The notes under the pieces: model-generated
The model's database searches: none
What the model was told of the DNA's origin: nothing
What the model saw: only the letters and a program-made list of their open reading frames with translations
Position numbers and translations under genes: made by a program
Part shown: piece by piece, positions 23,012-34,568 of the stretch
Layout: each line of letters starts with the position of its first letter
Numbering within the stretch: the stretch's first letter is position 1
Origin: Leucaena leucocephala
Taxonomy: Eukaryota; Streptophyta; Magnoliopsida; Fabales; Fabaceae
DNA: 64,000 nucleotides
Assembly (NCBI GenBank): GCA_037074615.1
Contig: CM073519.1
Location: 29,285,001 to 29,349,000, forward strand
Reading direction: 5' to 3'

Positions 23012-24064
23012 ATGGTAAGAATAAGAAGAGCTAGTTCTTCGGGTGAACCCCAAAACACTGGAGACATTAACCAGTTGATTATAGAACGACTGGAACAGCA
23101 ACAGAAGTTGATTGAGGAAGTAAGATCTGCTCAAGCAAGGAGTGAACAGGAAAGGGATGCTGCCATAGCGGTGGCTGTAGCAGAAGTGGTAGGTAGATAA
23201 CCTACGGCAACCAGAATCTGCTGGTACAGCTAATACAGAACCAGAGATGGTTCAACAGATAGCAGAACAAGCAAGACAGAGAGAACAGATAATAGATTCT
23301 GCTGGTATTCAACGGTGGATGGCTAAGTTATGTAAGCATAGTCCTCTGACGTTAGAGGGAACATTCGATATATAGAAAGCGGAGGATTCGATCAGTAGAC
23401 TGGAGAAGATCTTCAAGGTATTGGGTTGTCCGTCTGAGAGTAAAGCACAGATGGCAATCTACCAATTAGAGAGAGATGTCGGCAGATGGTGGAAGAATAC
23501 AGAGCTAGTATTGCAGGCAAGGCATATTCCTATCACATGGGAAGTGTTCCTTGAACATTTTTATAAGAAGTATTTTCCCCAATCAGTGCGGGATAAACGA
23601 GAAGCAGAATTCCTTGTGTTGAGACAAGGAGAAAAAGAATCCTATGATGAATACTTAGCAAAGTTCATCTGTCTTTCCTGGTATTCCACTTAACTGCGAC
23701 AGGTGGATAATGAACAATGGATGACAGATAGGATGATTAGGGGATTAAATACTACTTTGAAGGATAAGATGACCCCCAACAGTATCATTAGTTCAATAAA
23801 GCAGTAGAGGCCTGCAGAATTATTGAGAACATCCTGAATCACCGGATGCTAATGAAACCGGCGAGCAGAGAGACTGCTGCTCCTGAGAGACTTAACTAGA
23901 ATAGAAATGCAGCTAGTGGCAGTGGCTATAACAAGAAAAGGAAAAGGCAGTGGCAGCAGAACCGAAAGCCTAGCAGAGGGAATTACAGGGGCAACACAAT
24001 TAATAGAGATCAGAGGTCTAGAGTATGTGACAAATGCAGGAAGAACCATGGAGACACACCATGT
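23012..24064 (+). pseudogene. gag: gag of D (Tekay-type), decayed
   Basis: Gag would form the virus-like particle and bind the RNA. The ATG at 23012 opens a short N-terminal part (MVRIRRASSSGE...) with a Gln/Glu-rich helix, closed by TAA at 23198. After a frame change the capsid-like core reads from about 23230 to 23690, with FLEHFYKKYFPQSVRDKREAEF at its heart, the conserved chromovirus capsid region. Further stops and a second frame change follow before a basic Gly/Arg-rich stretch (about 23900-24010) leading to the zinc knuckle at 24026. At least two frameshifts and several stops make it non-functional. Gag and pol were probably one ORF, as usual in this clade. Confidence 0.8.
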
Positions 24065-24127
24065 TTGATAGGGCAGAATGTCTATTACACATGTGGGAAG
24101 CCTGGACATTTCTCCAGGAATTGTCCT
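24026..24127 (+). pseudogene. gag: Nucleocapsid zinc-knuckle region (Cys lost)
   Basis: A CDKC pair at 24026-24037 is followed by an incomplete CCHC knuckle: CGKPGHFSRNC is present, but the first Cys of the Cx2C pair is Tyr (TGT to TAT type change). RNA binding would be impaired. Confidence 0.75.
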
Positions 24128-24223
24128 CAAGCAGCTGATGATCAAAGGCCACGCACTCAAGGGCGAGTGTTTGCAATGACAAGGGAAGAGGCACAGAGAT
24201 CACCCGAGATGATCCAAGGTATC

Positions 24224-24565
24224 ATCTATCTCAATAATCATGCTGTGATTGCTATGTTTGATTCGGGTGCGAGTCATTCCTTTGTTTCTTATGAATGTGC
24301 TAAACATTTGGGCCTTACAATTAGTAAGCTGCATTATGCCATATGTGTCACAACCCCTACAAATGCTAAAGTAGTTACATCAGATGTCTGCCTAAATAGT
24401 GTCATTCGATATGAATGTTGTTGCACTACTCTTTACCTAATATGCATGCCGTTTCATGAAATTGATGTCATAATTGGATTGAATTGGTTGTCTGCCAATA
24501 ATGTAATGCTGGATTGTAAGAACAAAACTCTAGTTCTTTGTCCACAAACTACAAAAGTGAATCCA
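24224..24565 (+). pseudogene. pol: Retropepsin-like aspartic protease domain
   Basis: Cleaves the Gag-Pol precursor. The catalytic motif DSGASHSF is at 24260-24283, followed by the C-terminal IIGLNWL (ILG-type) strand near 24467-24490. This portion has no internal stop. It ends at the TAA at 24566. Confidence 0.85.
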
Positions 24566-24769
24566 TAAGTGAAACTGAATTTCCTAACGGAGGCTCAGGC
24601 AGATAGATGTCTACGAAAAAGATGTCAGGGATACATGGTTTTCTTTTCTGTCCAAGTAGAAGTGCAAGAAGGAATTGAAGTGATTCTAGTGGTCCAAGAA
24701 TTTCTCGAAGTCTTTCCAAAGGAGATTCAAGGATTGCCTCTAGAACGAGAAGTGGAGTTTGCAATCGAC

Positions 24770-25333
24770 ATCGTACCTAGAGCTGGACCAGTATCCAAAG
24801 CCCCATATCGTATGGCTCCCAATAAGATGATTGAACTTAAGAAACAGATACAGGAGCTATTAGAGAAGGGTTTCATTTGACCCAGTGCTTCTCCGTCGGG
24901 TGCTCCAGTGTTATTCGTCAAGAAGAAGGATGGCAGTCTCAGATTGTACATTGACTATCGGGAGTTGAATAAGATTACTATTAAGAATAAGTACCCTCTT
25001 CCCCGAATTGATGATTTGCTAGACTAGTTAGTTGGAACAAGCTTATTCTCTAATATTGATATGAGATCAGGTTACCACCAACTCAGAATCAAAGAAGATG
25101 ATATTTTAAAGACTGCGTTCAGGACTCGCTATGGACATTTTGAATTCTTAGTGATGCCCTTTGGTTTGACGAATGCGCCTGCAATTTTCATGGATTACAT
25201 TAATAGAATCTTTAGGCCTTATCTAGATCAGTTTGTGGTAGTCTTCATTGATGATATCTTAGTGTACTCTAAATCTGCTGTAGAGCATGAAGAGCATTTG
25301 AGGATTGTTCTTAGTACTCTTAAAGAGAAATGA
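24770..25333 (+). pseudogene. pol: Reverse transcriptase domain
   Basis: Motifs in order: KAPYRMAPNKMIELKKQ (fingers), YIDYRELNKIT, SNIDMRSGYHQ, MPFGLTNAPAIF and the catalytic FIDD at 25244-25255 with VYSKS after it. Stops at 24878, 25025 and 25331 inactivate it. The YIDD-type box as FIDD is common in this clade. Confidence 0.9.
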
Positions 25334-25639
25334 CTCTATGCTAAGCTTAGCAAATATGAGTTTTGGCTGTAAGAAGTTAAATTTCTCAGTCATGTCATAT
25401 CCCACGAAGGGGTAGCTGTAGATCCTAGCAAAGTTAAAGTAGTGCTAAGCTGAGAACAGCCAAGGATAGTGATAGAGATCAGAAGTTTTATGGGCTTAGC
25501 AGGGTATTATAGAAGATTTATTAAGGATTTTTCTCGAATTGCTCTACCGTTAACCAAGCTAACCAGAAAGAATCAGCAGTTCAAGTGGTATGAGAAGTGT
25601 GAGGCTAGTTTTCATTAACTAAAGTAGAGATTAACCATG

Positions 25640-26035
25640 ACTCTTGTGCTAATTATTCCAGACCCAACTCAGACTTATGTAGTCTACACTGATGCTAGCA
25701 AGCAGGGGTTGAGATGTGTGTTGATGCAGTAGGGATGAGTGGTAGCCTATGCTTCTCGGTAGTTAAAGCTACATGAAGAGAATTATCCTACTCACGATCT
25801 AGAACTTGCAGCGGTAGTTTATACTCTCAAGATATGGAGGCACTACTTGTATGGAGCTACCATAGAACTGTACTGTGATCATAAAAGCCTAAAGTACCTG
25901 CAAGATCATAAAGAATTAAACATGAGGCAATAAAGATGGATGGAATTTCTGAAGGATTATGATTTCCAGATCAAATACCATCTAGGAAAAGCTAATGTAG
26001 TGGCCAATGCCTTGAGTAGAAAGGTAGTGCATGTT
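25640..26035 (+). pseudogene. pol: RNase H domain
   Basis: Recognised by VYTDASKQG (Asp codon 25691-25693), HDLELAAVVYTLKIWRHYLYG and YCDHKSLKYLQ, which hold three of the catalytic acidic positions. Several stops (TAG, TGA, TAA) interrupt it. The fragment ANALSRK marks its end. Confidence 0.85.
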
Positions 26036-26329
26036 GCTAGTCTTATGATCAAAGAGCTAGAACTGATAGAAGATGTACGAGATTAGAGTCCTCTGTATCA
26101 AATATAGACATCAAAAAGTTCTTATAGAGGAACGCAGATTAAATCTTTTATTGAGGATGAGATAAAAGAGGCTCAGTAGCAGGATAGGCTTGCTAAGATT
26201 TTCAAAGGTAAGCTGGAAAGAGGGGAAACTAAAAACTTTGATGTGTCCTAAGATGGATTACTACGATTTAGGGGACGACCATATATTCCCAATGCAATGG
26301 GATTGAGAGAGAAGATCCTATAGGAGCCA

Positions 26330-27120
26330 CATAAAAGCAAGTATACAGTACATCCAAGTATGACCAAGATGTATCATGATGTTAAGAGTTTATTTTGGTG
26401 GCCTGGATTGAAGAAAGATGTTGAAAATTATGTGTCTAATTTTTTGACATGTCAAAAGGTGAAAGTTGAGCATCAGAAGCCAGCAAGGAAATTACAACCA
26501 CTAGAGATACCTGAATGGAAATGGGACATCATTGCCATGGATTTTGTTGAAGGACTACCTATGACTCCTACTAAGCATGATGCTATATGGGTGGTAATTG
26601 ACTGATTAACGAAGTTGGCTTATTTCCTGGCAATCAATAAAAAGGATTCTCTGGAGAAGTTGGCAAAACTCTATGTAAAAGAGATTATTAGACTACATGG
26701 TATTTCCAGTAGTATCATTTCTGACAGAGATCCTCGGTTTAGATCAAACTTTTGGTGAGCTCTACTTAAAGAAATGGACACTACTCTCAGATTTAGTACA
26801 TCCTATCATCCTTAGACATATGGTCAATCTGAGAGAATGATCCGGATGCTTGAGGATATGTTGAGAGCTTGTGTCTTGGATTTAAAAGGGAGTTGGGATG
26901 TCCATCTGCCGTTAATAGAATTTGCCTATAACAATAGTTATCAGGCTAGCATTCAGATGGCTCTATTTGAAGTGTTGTATGGACAGAAGTGTAGATCTCC
27001 CTTATGCTGGGTAGAATTGAGTGAAAGGAGGATGTTTGGTCCTGATATAGTAGACCAGACAGCAGTACATATTGATAAGATCAGAAAAAGGCTATTAATG
27101 GCTCAAAGCAGATAGAAGTG
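26330..27120 (+). pseudogene. pol: Integrase zinc-binding and catalytic domains
   Basis: The HHCC region (HPSMTKMYHDVK ... FLTCQKVK) has lost its first Cys (Phe instead). The catalytic triad is D at 26540-26542, D at 26723-26725 and E at 26831-26833, giving the canonical D-x35-E. FAYNNSYQASIQMAPF-like sequence and the GQKCRSPLCW block follow. Stops within VID*LTK, FW*AL and HP*TYG break it. Confidence 0.88.
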
Positions 27121-27289
27121 TTATGCTGATGTTAGAAGGAAGCCATTAGAGTTTGAAGAATAAGAGCATGTATTCCTTAAGTTGACTCTGACGATAGGAG
27201 TTGGATGATCGATCAAAGTGAAGAAGCTGCACCCTAGATACATTGGGCCATTTTAGATCCTCTCAAGAGTAGGATCAGTGGCTTACAAA

Positions 27290-27518
27290 TTAGCTCTTCC
27301 TCCGCATCTCTGCAAGATTCATGATGTGTTCTATGTTTCCCAGTTAAAGAAGTATGTTCCAGATCCATCATATATGATTGACCAGGATGATATTGCACTG
27401 CGAGATGACCTAACTTATGAAGTTGGACCAGTACAGATTGTAGATAGAAAGGTCAAGCAGTTGCGAAATAAGCAGATCCCTCTAGTTAAGGTGGTCTAGA
27501 AGGGATTAACAGAGAGTG
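27290..27518 (+). pseudogene. pol: Integrase C-terminus with truncated chromodomain
   Basis: HDVFYVSQLKKYVPDPS is the usual integrase C-terminal block of chromoviruses. DRKVKQLRNKQIPLVKV begins the chromodomain, thought to steer insertion to heterochromatin. It is cut short after a TAG in place of the conserved Trp. The same chromodomain start, continuing to its natural end, is in the C element at 34950-35099. Confidence 0.85.
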
Positions 27519-27574
27519 AATAGGATTGGGAGAGTTGTATGATAAATTGGGCCACAAAGGCAATACAGGCAATA
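27519..27574 (+). repeat. D LTR fragment left of the C insertion
   Basis: Begins inside the LTR (equivalent to about 16370 in the 5' LTR) right after pol and continues at 37981 beyond the C element. The first roughly 570 bp of this LTR, the polypurine tract and the end of pol are gone, with AATAGGA shared at the junction. Confidence 0.75.
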
Positions 27575-30397
27575 TGTAATATCCTTAATCTTCTGTACTG
27601 GTTCCTATGTACAGATTAAACAGAATATATGAGCTCTGTTTCAGGAAAAACATGTGTACCCTTATGTAAAGAAAAGGATTAAATTGCAAAAGAAAGGAAA
27701 TTAAGGGACCTAAACACAATTATGGAAAGTTTAAAGTTAGGAATGAAAGGAAGACAAAAATATGGGGTCTTAAAGTGTAATTTTAGCCAAATTAAGGGAC
27801 TTAATTATAAAGAAGGAAAAGTTCCCTGGGGCTAAAGTATAATTAAAGAAAATAGGCCAGAAGTGGATTGCACCGCCCGACAGCATTTCAGTCCCAGATT
27901 CTACCAGAAGGTAGGGCAGGTGACGCCAGGTAACCAAGCCTAATACCGGAATTTTTGAAGACTCCAGATAGCCAGAAATGGACTGATCGTCCAAAAGTTA
28001 TAAAAATTTATACCGGATACCCTAGATTTCAGATATAAGTGGGAAAATACAGGATGATGCGCCTTTATGGGCGGATGTCGGGAAACTGACAGGATACCGA
28101 TAGGAGGTCTGTAGGAAAAGTTATTCACAAAATAAAAAAATCCAGACGGAGTGTGAGGCCTCCGGGGATCCGGGTAGGAGATTTATCGGTATTTTTAAAG
28201 AGGCTGAATGCGATCGGATGACTTCGGTCAGATGACCGTTATAACCCCCAAGGATGCCTGAACACAGTAGGACACTATATCTGGGAAAAAGAGCCGGTGT
28301 CCGGAAAAGGTATATACTCGGTAAATAATAGTTAAAATATTCAATGAATTGTGTTAAAGGAAGATTCCTCGTAATGCGTTCCATACAGGTAATGGACCCA
28401 GGAAGCCCGAAAATGGCGCCATTAGAGGCCCAATAAGACTCTTGGGCTGATAGGTGGGCCAGTGTCCAGCAGAACCCTGGAAAAGTGCGAAATTACGAAA
28501 ATGCCCCTATGTTGTACAAAAAGGGCAGCAGATGAATATAGGGTATTCTGGTCATTTTGGATAGACCCAGAGGTCAAGACATGTCTAAATAAGGTTGACT
28601 AGAGCCAGTATAAGCTTTGACCGGGTCCAGAAAGGTGTGAAATGACGATTTTGCCCTTAGGGATTAAAATAGGACAAGATAGGGCACCAAGGGCATTTTG
28701 GTCATTTCGCAAGGGATCTGTAATTGAGTCTGGACCCAGTATTAAAAACTTAATGATATAAAGGGTCTAGATACTAAATGTGAGGTCAGTAGACATAAAA
28801 AGGATCTTCAGAAACATCAGATTCAGAAAACGGCACGTTTTTCAAGGCGATGGACCGGGCCGGTACCAGATTGGACCGGAAAGCTTCCAGAACCTCCAAA
28901 TTTCGTCACATGAAGAATATGGGTGGTGAGGTGTCCTATGAGGTGTCCCATGAGGTGTCCAGGGTGATGCAGTAAAAAGAATTAATGAAAATAGGAAATT
29001 CCAGGAAAAACCAGGACCACATGTTCAGATGGCTTCAAAATTACAAGAATGCCATCCATTAAAGCTATAAATACCCCCTTCCCCTCCCATTTTATGCATC
29101 CCACGTTTTTGGCAAGAAAAGAGAGAGAAAGAAGAGAGAGAAGGAGAAAGAAAGAAAGAAAGGAAGTTCTGGTGGAGTTGGAAGTAGTAAGGAAGTTCTG
29201 AAGCTCTGCTTTTGAGGTAATAACTAATCTTAGCTCTTATGTAATGTATTTGTGATGTGTTGTTTTGTTTAGTTGATTGTTGTCCTATATGTTATGCTTG
29301 AAGCTCTATTCCAATGCTATGATCATATGTTATTGAATATGGAAGCATGCATCATACTTATCTGTACACAGTCACAAGCAAGCACCGTCACTTTGCATTA
29401 CATATTTTGTTATGATTGTTGTTACTGGGATTCTTTTGAATCTCATTCCCAAACATAACATTACAGGGGAGGTTCTGTCAAAATAAAAGTTGGAAATCTT
29501 AAGAGACGCCGGTAGGCTGCCGAAATTCCGACAACGAAGATGGAACAAAGAAAGGAACTGATACGTACTGTGTACGTAGTGCTGTCTAAGGAGGCTGGAA
29601 GTGAGTGGACCCAGCAGGTTCATCCAGTCTTTCCTGGGTACTACGTAGAATGGTAGTTCGCATAAGGGAATTACCGAATCGGTACAACATCAGTTACTTT
29701 CTAAAGAAGAATTGCAGCAGTTATGCTGCCGGTTTTTAGACAGAAAAGGATGTAATAAAATATGAGGGAGTTAATCATGCACTAATATATAACAGTTGAT
29801 TATTTATTAATTGTTATCTGGCCTGTATGACTGATATGTGTTGGCTGTAGGCTTGAGTATGTAAAGACTAAATGCTGAAAATAGGCTCAGTGAACAGTAA
29901 CTCGTGAAGACCCATTCATGTTTGATAAATCATTAAAAATAGTAAATGGTTGAATTAATGTACGAAATTTTTAGGGTAAAAAGTAGACATACTAAGATTT
30001 AATTTGGTATATAGAATGTCTAATTTGGATGTATACACGAAAAGATATAAATTGTTAAATTTGGGACTAGAATGCTAGATTCAGGAGAAAGTCATTGGAT
30101 GAACAGTAAGATTGAAACATTGACCCACGTGAAATTTGTCAAGGATTGGTCAACCAATGATTTTTCCCTGAAATATATTTGAGTTAGCTTCATGTAGCAA
30201 TTTGAACCACTTCATTTCAATTTTTATAGAATTAGTTATAAATTTTCAAAATCAGGTCACTCATCTGGAATTTGCCACAGTGAACAGTGCTCGATATGAA
30301 TAAAATTCCAGATTAAGTGTTTAGACTTCAATGACCCTGAAAGTGGTTTCAGTGCTACTGAATGGTCCCTAAGATGTATAAATATAAGGATGTGACA
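27575..30397 (+). repeat. 5' LTR of C
   Basis: TGTAATATCC to GGATGTGACA, 2823 bp. It has a TATA box at 29066, a GA-rich leader (about 29105-29170), a donor-like GAG|GTAATAAC near 29216, a hairpin at 29426-29445 and an acceptor-like ATTACAG near 29466. The CTGGAATTT / AAATTCCAG inverted repeat is at 30265-30311. Confidence 0.96.
29066..29073 (+). promoter_or_regulatory. TATA box, C 5' LTR
   Basis: TATAAATA in GCTATAAATACCCCC, followed within 40-100 bp by a GAGA/GAAA-rich leader. It would drive the full-length C transcript. Confidence 0.65.
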
Positions 30398-30400
30398 TTT

Positions 30401-30412
30401 TGGTATCAGAGC
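30401..30412 (+). other. Primer binding site of C
   Basis: TGGTATCAGAGC, three bases after the LTR, is the tRNA-Met-type primer site usual for this clade and is unmutated. TCAGAGCAT (30406-30414) pairs perfectly with ATGCTCTGA at 30433-30441. Confidence 0.85.
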
Positions 30413-30571
30413 ATAGGATTCTGGCTTAAGAAATGCTCTGAATATATTATTTATGGATTGATACGAGATTATACCCAGACCCTAACCCTAAACAGTAAGT
30501 ATTTTGTCAAGTTAGGGTATGTTATGGGATGGTTAACCTTGCTTAATTAAGCAAATGTTACAGGAATATAT

Positions 30572-31234
30572 ATGAGATTCCATAAGATTAAGTCAGAGGC
30601 TTCAGTTAATAAGGAAGACTCCAGACCAATAGTGATATATGAAGATGATATATATCCACATCCCTTAGACAATGAAGAGAGTCCAGATGAGAGTTTAGGG
30701 GATCAGTCAGGAAAATCTACAGTAGAATGTCCCATAGATGTTTCTGTAGACTTAAACCTGCAGTCTGGAGGTGATGTAGAGATTCAGCCTAAAGCCTAAT
30801 ATGCACCAGTTGATGTTGAGTCTAGTGACTCTATACGGTATAAGTTTGTTGGAATGCCCTCTAACCTTGATATAATCTTTATCCCTCTTACGAGATGATA
30901 GATTACGGCTGAGGAAGCTGAGTATTGGTACTAGATTATAGGTAGACCATATATTATTCCTCCTCTACCAGAGTTTGAGGATAGATTTAAGATAATTAAG
31001 ATACAACAGTCCCCTAATTCAGACATCCAGTCAGAGCCTATGATAGTTCTTGTCCATTCCCAAAGTCCAAGAATATGTGACTTTATAGAGAAAGATCAGT
31101 GGGATGTTCCTAGTCCTAGTCAACCCCAGCCTTCTTCATTAAAGACAGATAGTGTTAACCATATTGGTCTGAAGAAAGCTGTGAAAAGTGAATTACTCAG
31201 TCTAGGTCAAGGGATGGACAAAAGTATAGATTAA
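30572..31234 (+). pseudogene. Acidic ORF remnant in C
   Basis: An ATG at 30572 opens 75 codons of acidic protein (runs such as YEDDIYPHPLDNEESPDES) ending in TAA at 30797. Coding-like sequence goes on in frame or nearly so, with a few stops around 30895-30940, then opens again at 31040-31234 (Pro/Ser-rich SPSQPQPSS). Its position between primer site and main body, and its acidity, are like the upstream ORF of D, though I see no clear residue-level match. No domain recognised. It may be a relic of that ORF rather than of gag. Confidence 0.45.
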
Positions 31235-34200
31235 GAACAGTTAGTTATCTGTAGTTCCTCAATGCCGTAGCAGGAATGATAAACAAACATCCAGTAGAGG
31301 GCATTAACCTAATATACTTTCGAGGATTGATATGAGATGATAGTAAGTCAAGTGTCATGAGACTAAAGATGCCAACCTCACTGAAGTCTATCAGTTAGAG
31401 ATTTAGCACAGAGTATAGGCAAGTTAAATAGTACGAAGCACTAAGATACAGAAGATCAGTTTAAGAAGATGTTCAACAGTAGATTCTCCGTATGATCATC
31501 AGGAGTTGATCTATAGTACGAAAGACTTTGTTCAGCTAGTCTTTACGGAAAAGAATAATGAGAAGTTAGAATGAGACTTGCCTAAGAATGATTTAATACA
31601 CAGCCTAAGGTTAAAGACGTGATGGTTAATAGATAGAAAGTTAATGTTCCCAAAGCAAAGGGATTCTATCATGAAGAGATAGTAACCTAACGCTCTGACC
31701 TAGAGAACATAAATAGTAATATTAAGTGATGAATGAGATCCAAGTGACCTAAATTGGTCAGGACTAGAGGCAAACCAGAAAAGAATCACAATCTAGTCTA
31801 GAGTAAACTGAGATTGATAGACAGAAAGAGTTAAGAGATACAGAGAGGCACAAAAGTTACTCCATATGAGATGGAGAATTATCCGCTCACTTGAGAAGTT
31901 TTTCTCAAAAAGTTTAAAAGAAGCATTCCTCTCAATTAGAGAAAGGTGAGCATGAAGTTAAGGGTTAGAGCTAAGGAAAGAGAACTCTTTTGATGGATAC
32001 TTAATTGAGTTCATTCATATGAACCTTGAGGCTTAATAAGAGATACTTTCTTGCCTGTTAGTAATCCAGGAGGATTAGGGAGAAATGTAAAAGTACAGAT
32101 GGCATAAAGATAGGAGCCAAACCTTCCTCAGTTAGCTGAAAGAGAATAGCTGACTCAGTTATGGATTGTTGTGAGGCCAAGGACACATAAATCATTCAGG
32201 CTAGAGACATAGAAATCTTACAGGCAATAAGGGATGATATGATAGAATAAATATGGCCTAGTAAGGTAGCCATGGATTCAAAGATGAAGTGACTCCCCTA
32301 TTCCTTATGTAAGAAAGAGTAAAGAAGGGTTAAGCCTATACCCTAGTAAGAGGGTGATGTGGCAGCCTAAGTGAAACAAGTAAATGACTCAGGTACCTGA
32401 ATAAATGATCAGGACCTAGTGATTAAAGTGATAAGGGATGGTTGAGCAGATGTATGTAATAATGGTATTGCTTATGTTGTTATAAGTTATAATAAGAATT
32501 GGCATATCATTGCAGTTGTCATGTGATGACACACATACTAGAGAGTGCTTAACTGATTGCATCTATTTGCATATTATGCATGTTGAGTATACTATGATAA
32601 ATGAATACTCCCCTTATGCAATATGTACTGGGTAGAGTATACCAGATGAGAAAGTTATGTTGCTCCCATGCCCTATGACATGCAATTAAATAATTCAACT
32701 TAGCAAGAATGAAGCAATAGCAAAGTGCTAAACTAGAAAGTTGCTATTTGATTCTCAGAAGATAGAAAGAGAATTTATGATCAGACTATGATAGTCAATG
32801 GGATAGAGAATGAGATTAAAGATGAAGATTAGTAGTAAGCCTATAGATAAATGATTATGATACTTAGGACATATCCTTTTAGTAGGGATAAGATAGATGA
32901 AAGGAAATGAGACGCAGTTATGAAAGATGATATCGCTCTAAGAAAGAGCAGTTTTTAAGTAATATAAGTTAGTGTTTTTGCAATAGAGCTAGATTGCTCT
33001 TGCAATAGAGTAAAGTCCCTCTGATGAGATAAATAGATGACGACAGATATGTGCATGATAGAGCTTGTGTAGCTCCCTGCAATGTTAAATGTAATAAAGT
33101 TATAAAGATAAGAATGGTATATGAAGTTCCTGAGTGATAGAGGAAATGAGTGAAGTCTTGATAGATAATATTGGCTTCTATGACCATTTTTGGGGAATTA
33201 TTTGTGGAGTTAACAACTATGTGGAAGTGACTAACCTTGTAATTTTGTCCGTTGGTTTAGGTCTTCCAGAGATGAGAATACAGTACAACGGAATCCAGTA
33301 GATTCTGGAGGATTGCAGTTAGATCCTAGTATGGCTCACAGGGTCGCAGTTAGATCCTGAAGAGGCTTACGGTTGATCGCAGTAGATCCCGAGGGTCGCA
33401 GTAGACCAAGCCTAGAGGAAGAAAGTAATGAGCCATAAGTACAGTATTTCTTTGGAAGGACAAATACCAAGGAAAAGTTAAGGTATAGAAGCTTCACAAG
33501 TTGATTAACTCATAACAGAGAGAGTACCCATGATGCTAGTTTCAGATAGCCTTATTACTATCAGGGATTGAACTCAGAATCTCCTTACACGTATCAGGAA
33601 CTAAGTGATCAAAGTTAAAGTTGTTAATGCTGAGTCCTAAGGATTTATGGGAATATTACGTAAGATATAAGAAGAGATCCTTATGATAAGATTACAGAAA
33701 ATAAGAGACAAGTAAATCCTCTATATGAGGATAAAGAGATTAGAAGGCCAGATAGACCCAAAAGAGATAGTATAAGATGGGTCTAAGATAATAAAGTACC
33801 AGGGTTAAAGCCTGTAAGCACCAATGCTTTAGATTTTTATCTGCACATTTCAGTTAAGCGTGCCCAGGTAAGGGTAATTCAATGATGGGTGACCCCGTGG
33901 GAAGTGATGGAAAAGTGTGTAAATGCCATTGAAATTGGCATATGTGCACAGAGCTATGTAAGATGATAGAAAGAGCTATGAAAAGCTAAAAAGGGTTATG
34001 AATAATAAGAGACTAGAACCCTTATGTTAAATCCAAATGAAATGGATTTGAAAGATAGACTATGATATAGCCAGATGTGGCTAGATATGTCATGTTATGA
34101 TATAAAAGATACAAACTGAGATATGTTATGAGAAAGGTATATTGAGAAATGCAATACGAAGTGGCATAATAGCTAGCCTTGTAAACAGATAGAGAGGCTC

Positions 34201-34291
34201 CCTGCTAAAAGGGGTAAGACATTTGAATAATACGTTACGTATGAAAGAGCAAATGAGAGCTTTCACTCCTTGCATAAAGTGCCAGGCATTA

Positions 34292-34316
34292 TGTTATGTT
34301 ATGTTATGTTATGTTT
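34292..34316 (+). repeat. ATGTT microsatellite
   Basis: About five tandem units of ATGTT/TATGT. X has a shorter, interrupted version near 54672-54692. Confidence 0.7.
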
Positions 34317-34330
34317 GTAAAATATGCTAA

Positions 34331-34441
34331 AGCTCCGAATGTTAGAGCAGTGCAAGCTTTATGTGATAAAGCTGTGCAAGCTCTGAGTGTTAGAGCTGTG
34401 CATATTAAGAGAAGGAATGCTTGAGCTCCGATGTTAGAGCT
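34331..34441 (+). other. Four stem-loop array, 24-nt period
   Basis: Hairpins at 34331-34348, 34355-34373, 34379-34397 and 34424-34441. Each has the form AGCTCT...AGAGCT around a short loop, and the first three start exactly 24 nt apart with GTGCA between them. The second has an 8-bp stem (AGCTTTAT / ATAAAGCT). The X copy has AGCTCTAT / ATAGAGCT, changed on both arms. Confidence 0.75.
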
Positions 34442-34504
34442 TTGCATTCGTAAGCAGGTATGTAGTCCTACAGCATGTTGTCCAGGCATTATGCAGGTTA
34501 GAGT

Positions 34505-34568
34505 ATGTGCTCCTATATGCTCATATGTGCTCCTATATGTTCCTATATGCTCCTATGTGCTCCTATTT
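34505..34568 (+). repeat. TGCTCCTATA minisatellite
   Basis: About six degenerate 10-11 bp units (TGCTCCTATA, TGCTCATATG, TGTTCCTATA). The X copy near 54884-54913 has about three. Confidence 0.65.

Larger units (their letters stand above)
24065..27518 (+). pseudogene. pol: pol of D: PR-RT-RH-IN-chromodomain, decayed
   Basis: One frame, unbroken by indels, covers protease, reverse transcriptase, RNase H, integrase and a truncated chromodomain in the order of Ty3/gypsy. It carries about 25 in-frame stops (12 TAG, 7 TGA, 6 TAA by my reading), for example at 24566, 24878, 25025, 25331 and 26813. Most sit where CAG, CGA or TGG would be expected. The RT box is FIDD, and the integrase has the D-D-E spacing with 35 residues between D and E. 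The 3' end is deleted at 27519-27525, where pol runs directly into LTR sequence through the shared word AATAGGA. The chromodomain and general motifs place it in the Tekay/Del clade. Confidence 0.92.

Noticed and set aside
28121..28384. 87-codon frame repeated in all three C LTRs (also 35699-35962 and 8662-8925)
   Set aside because: The copies are nearly identical DNA, so the shared frame shows recent copying, not selection. It is antisense to the LTR and has no recognisable domain.
30401..30412. tRNA gene fragment
   Set aside because: The tRNA-like 12-mer is the primer binding site in its usual place after the LTR. No cloverleaf follows.
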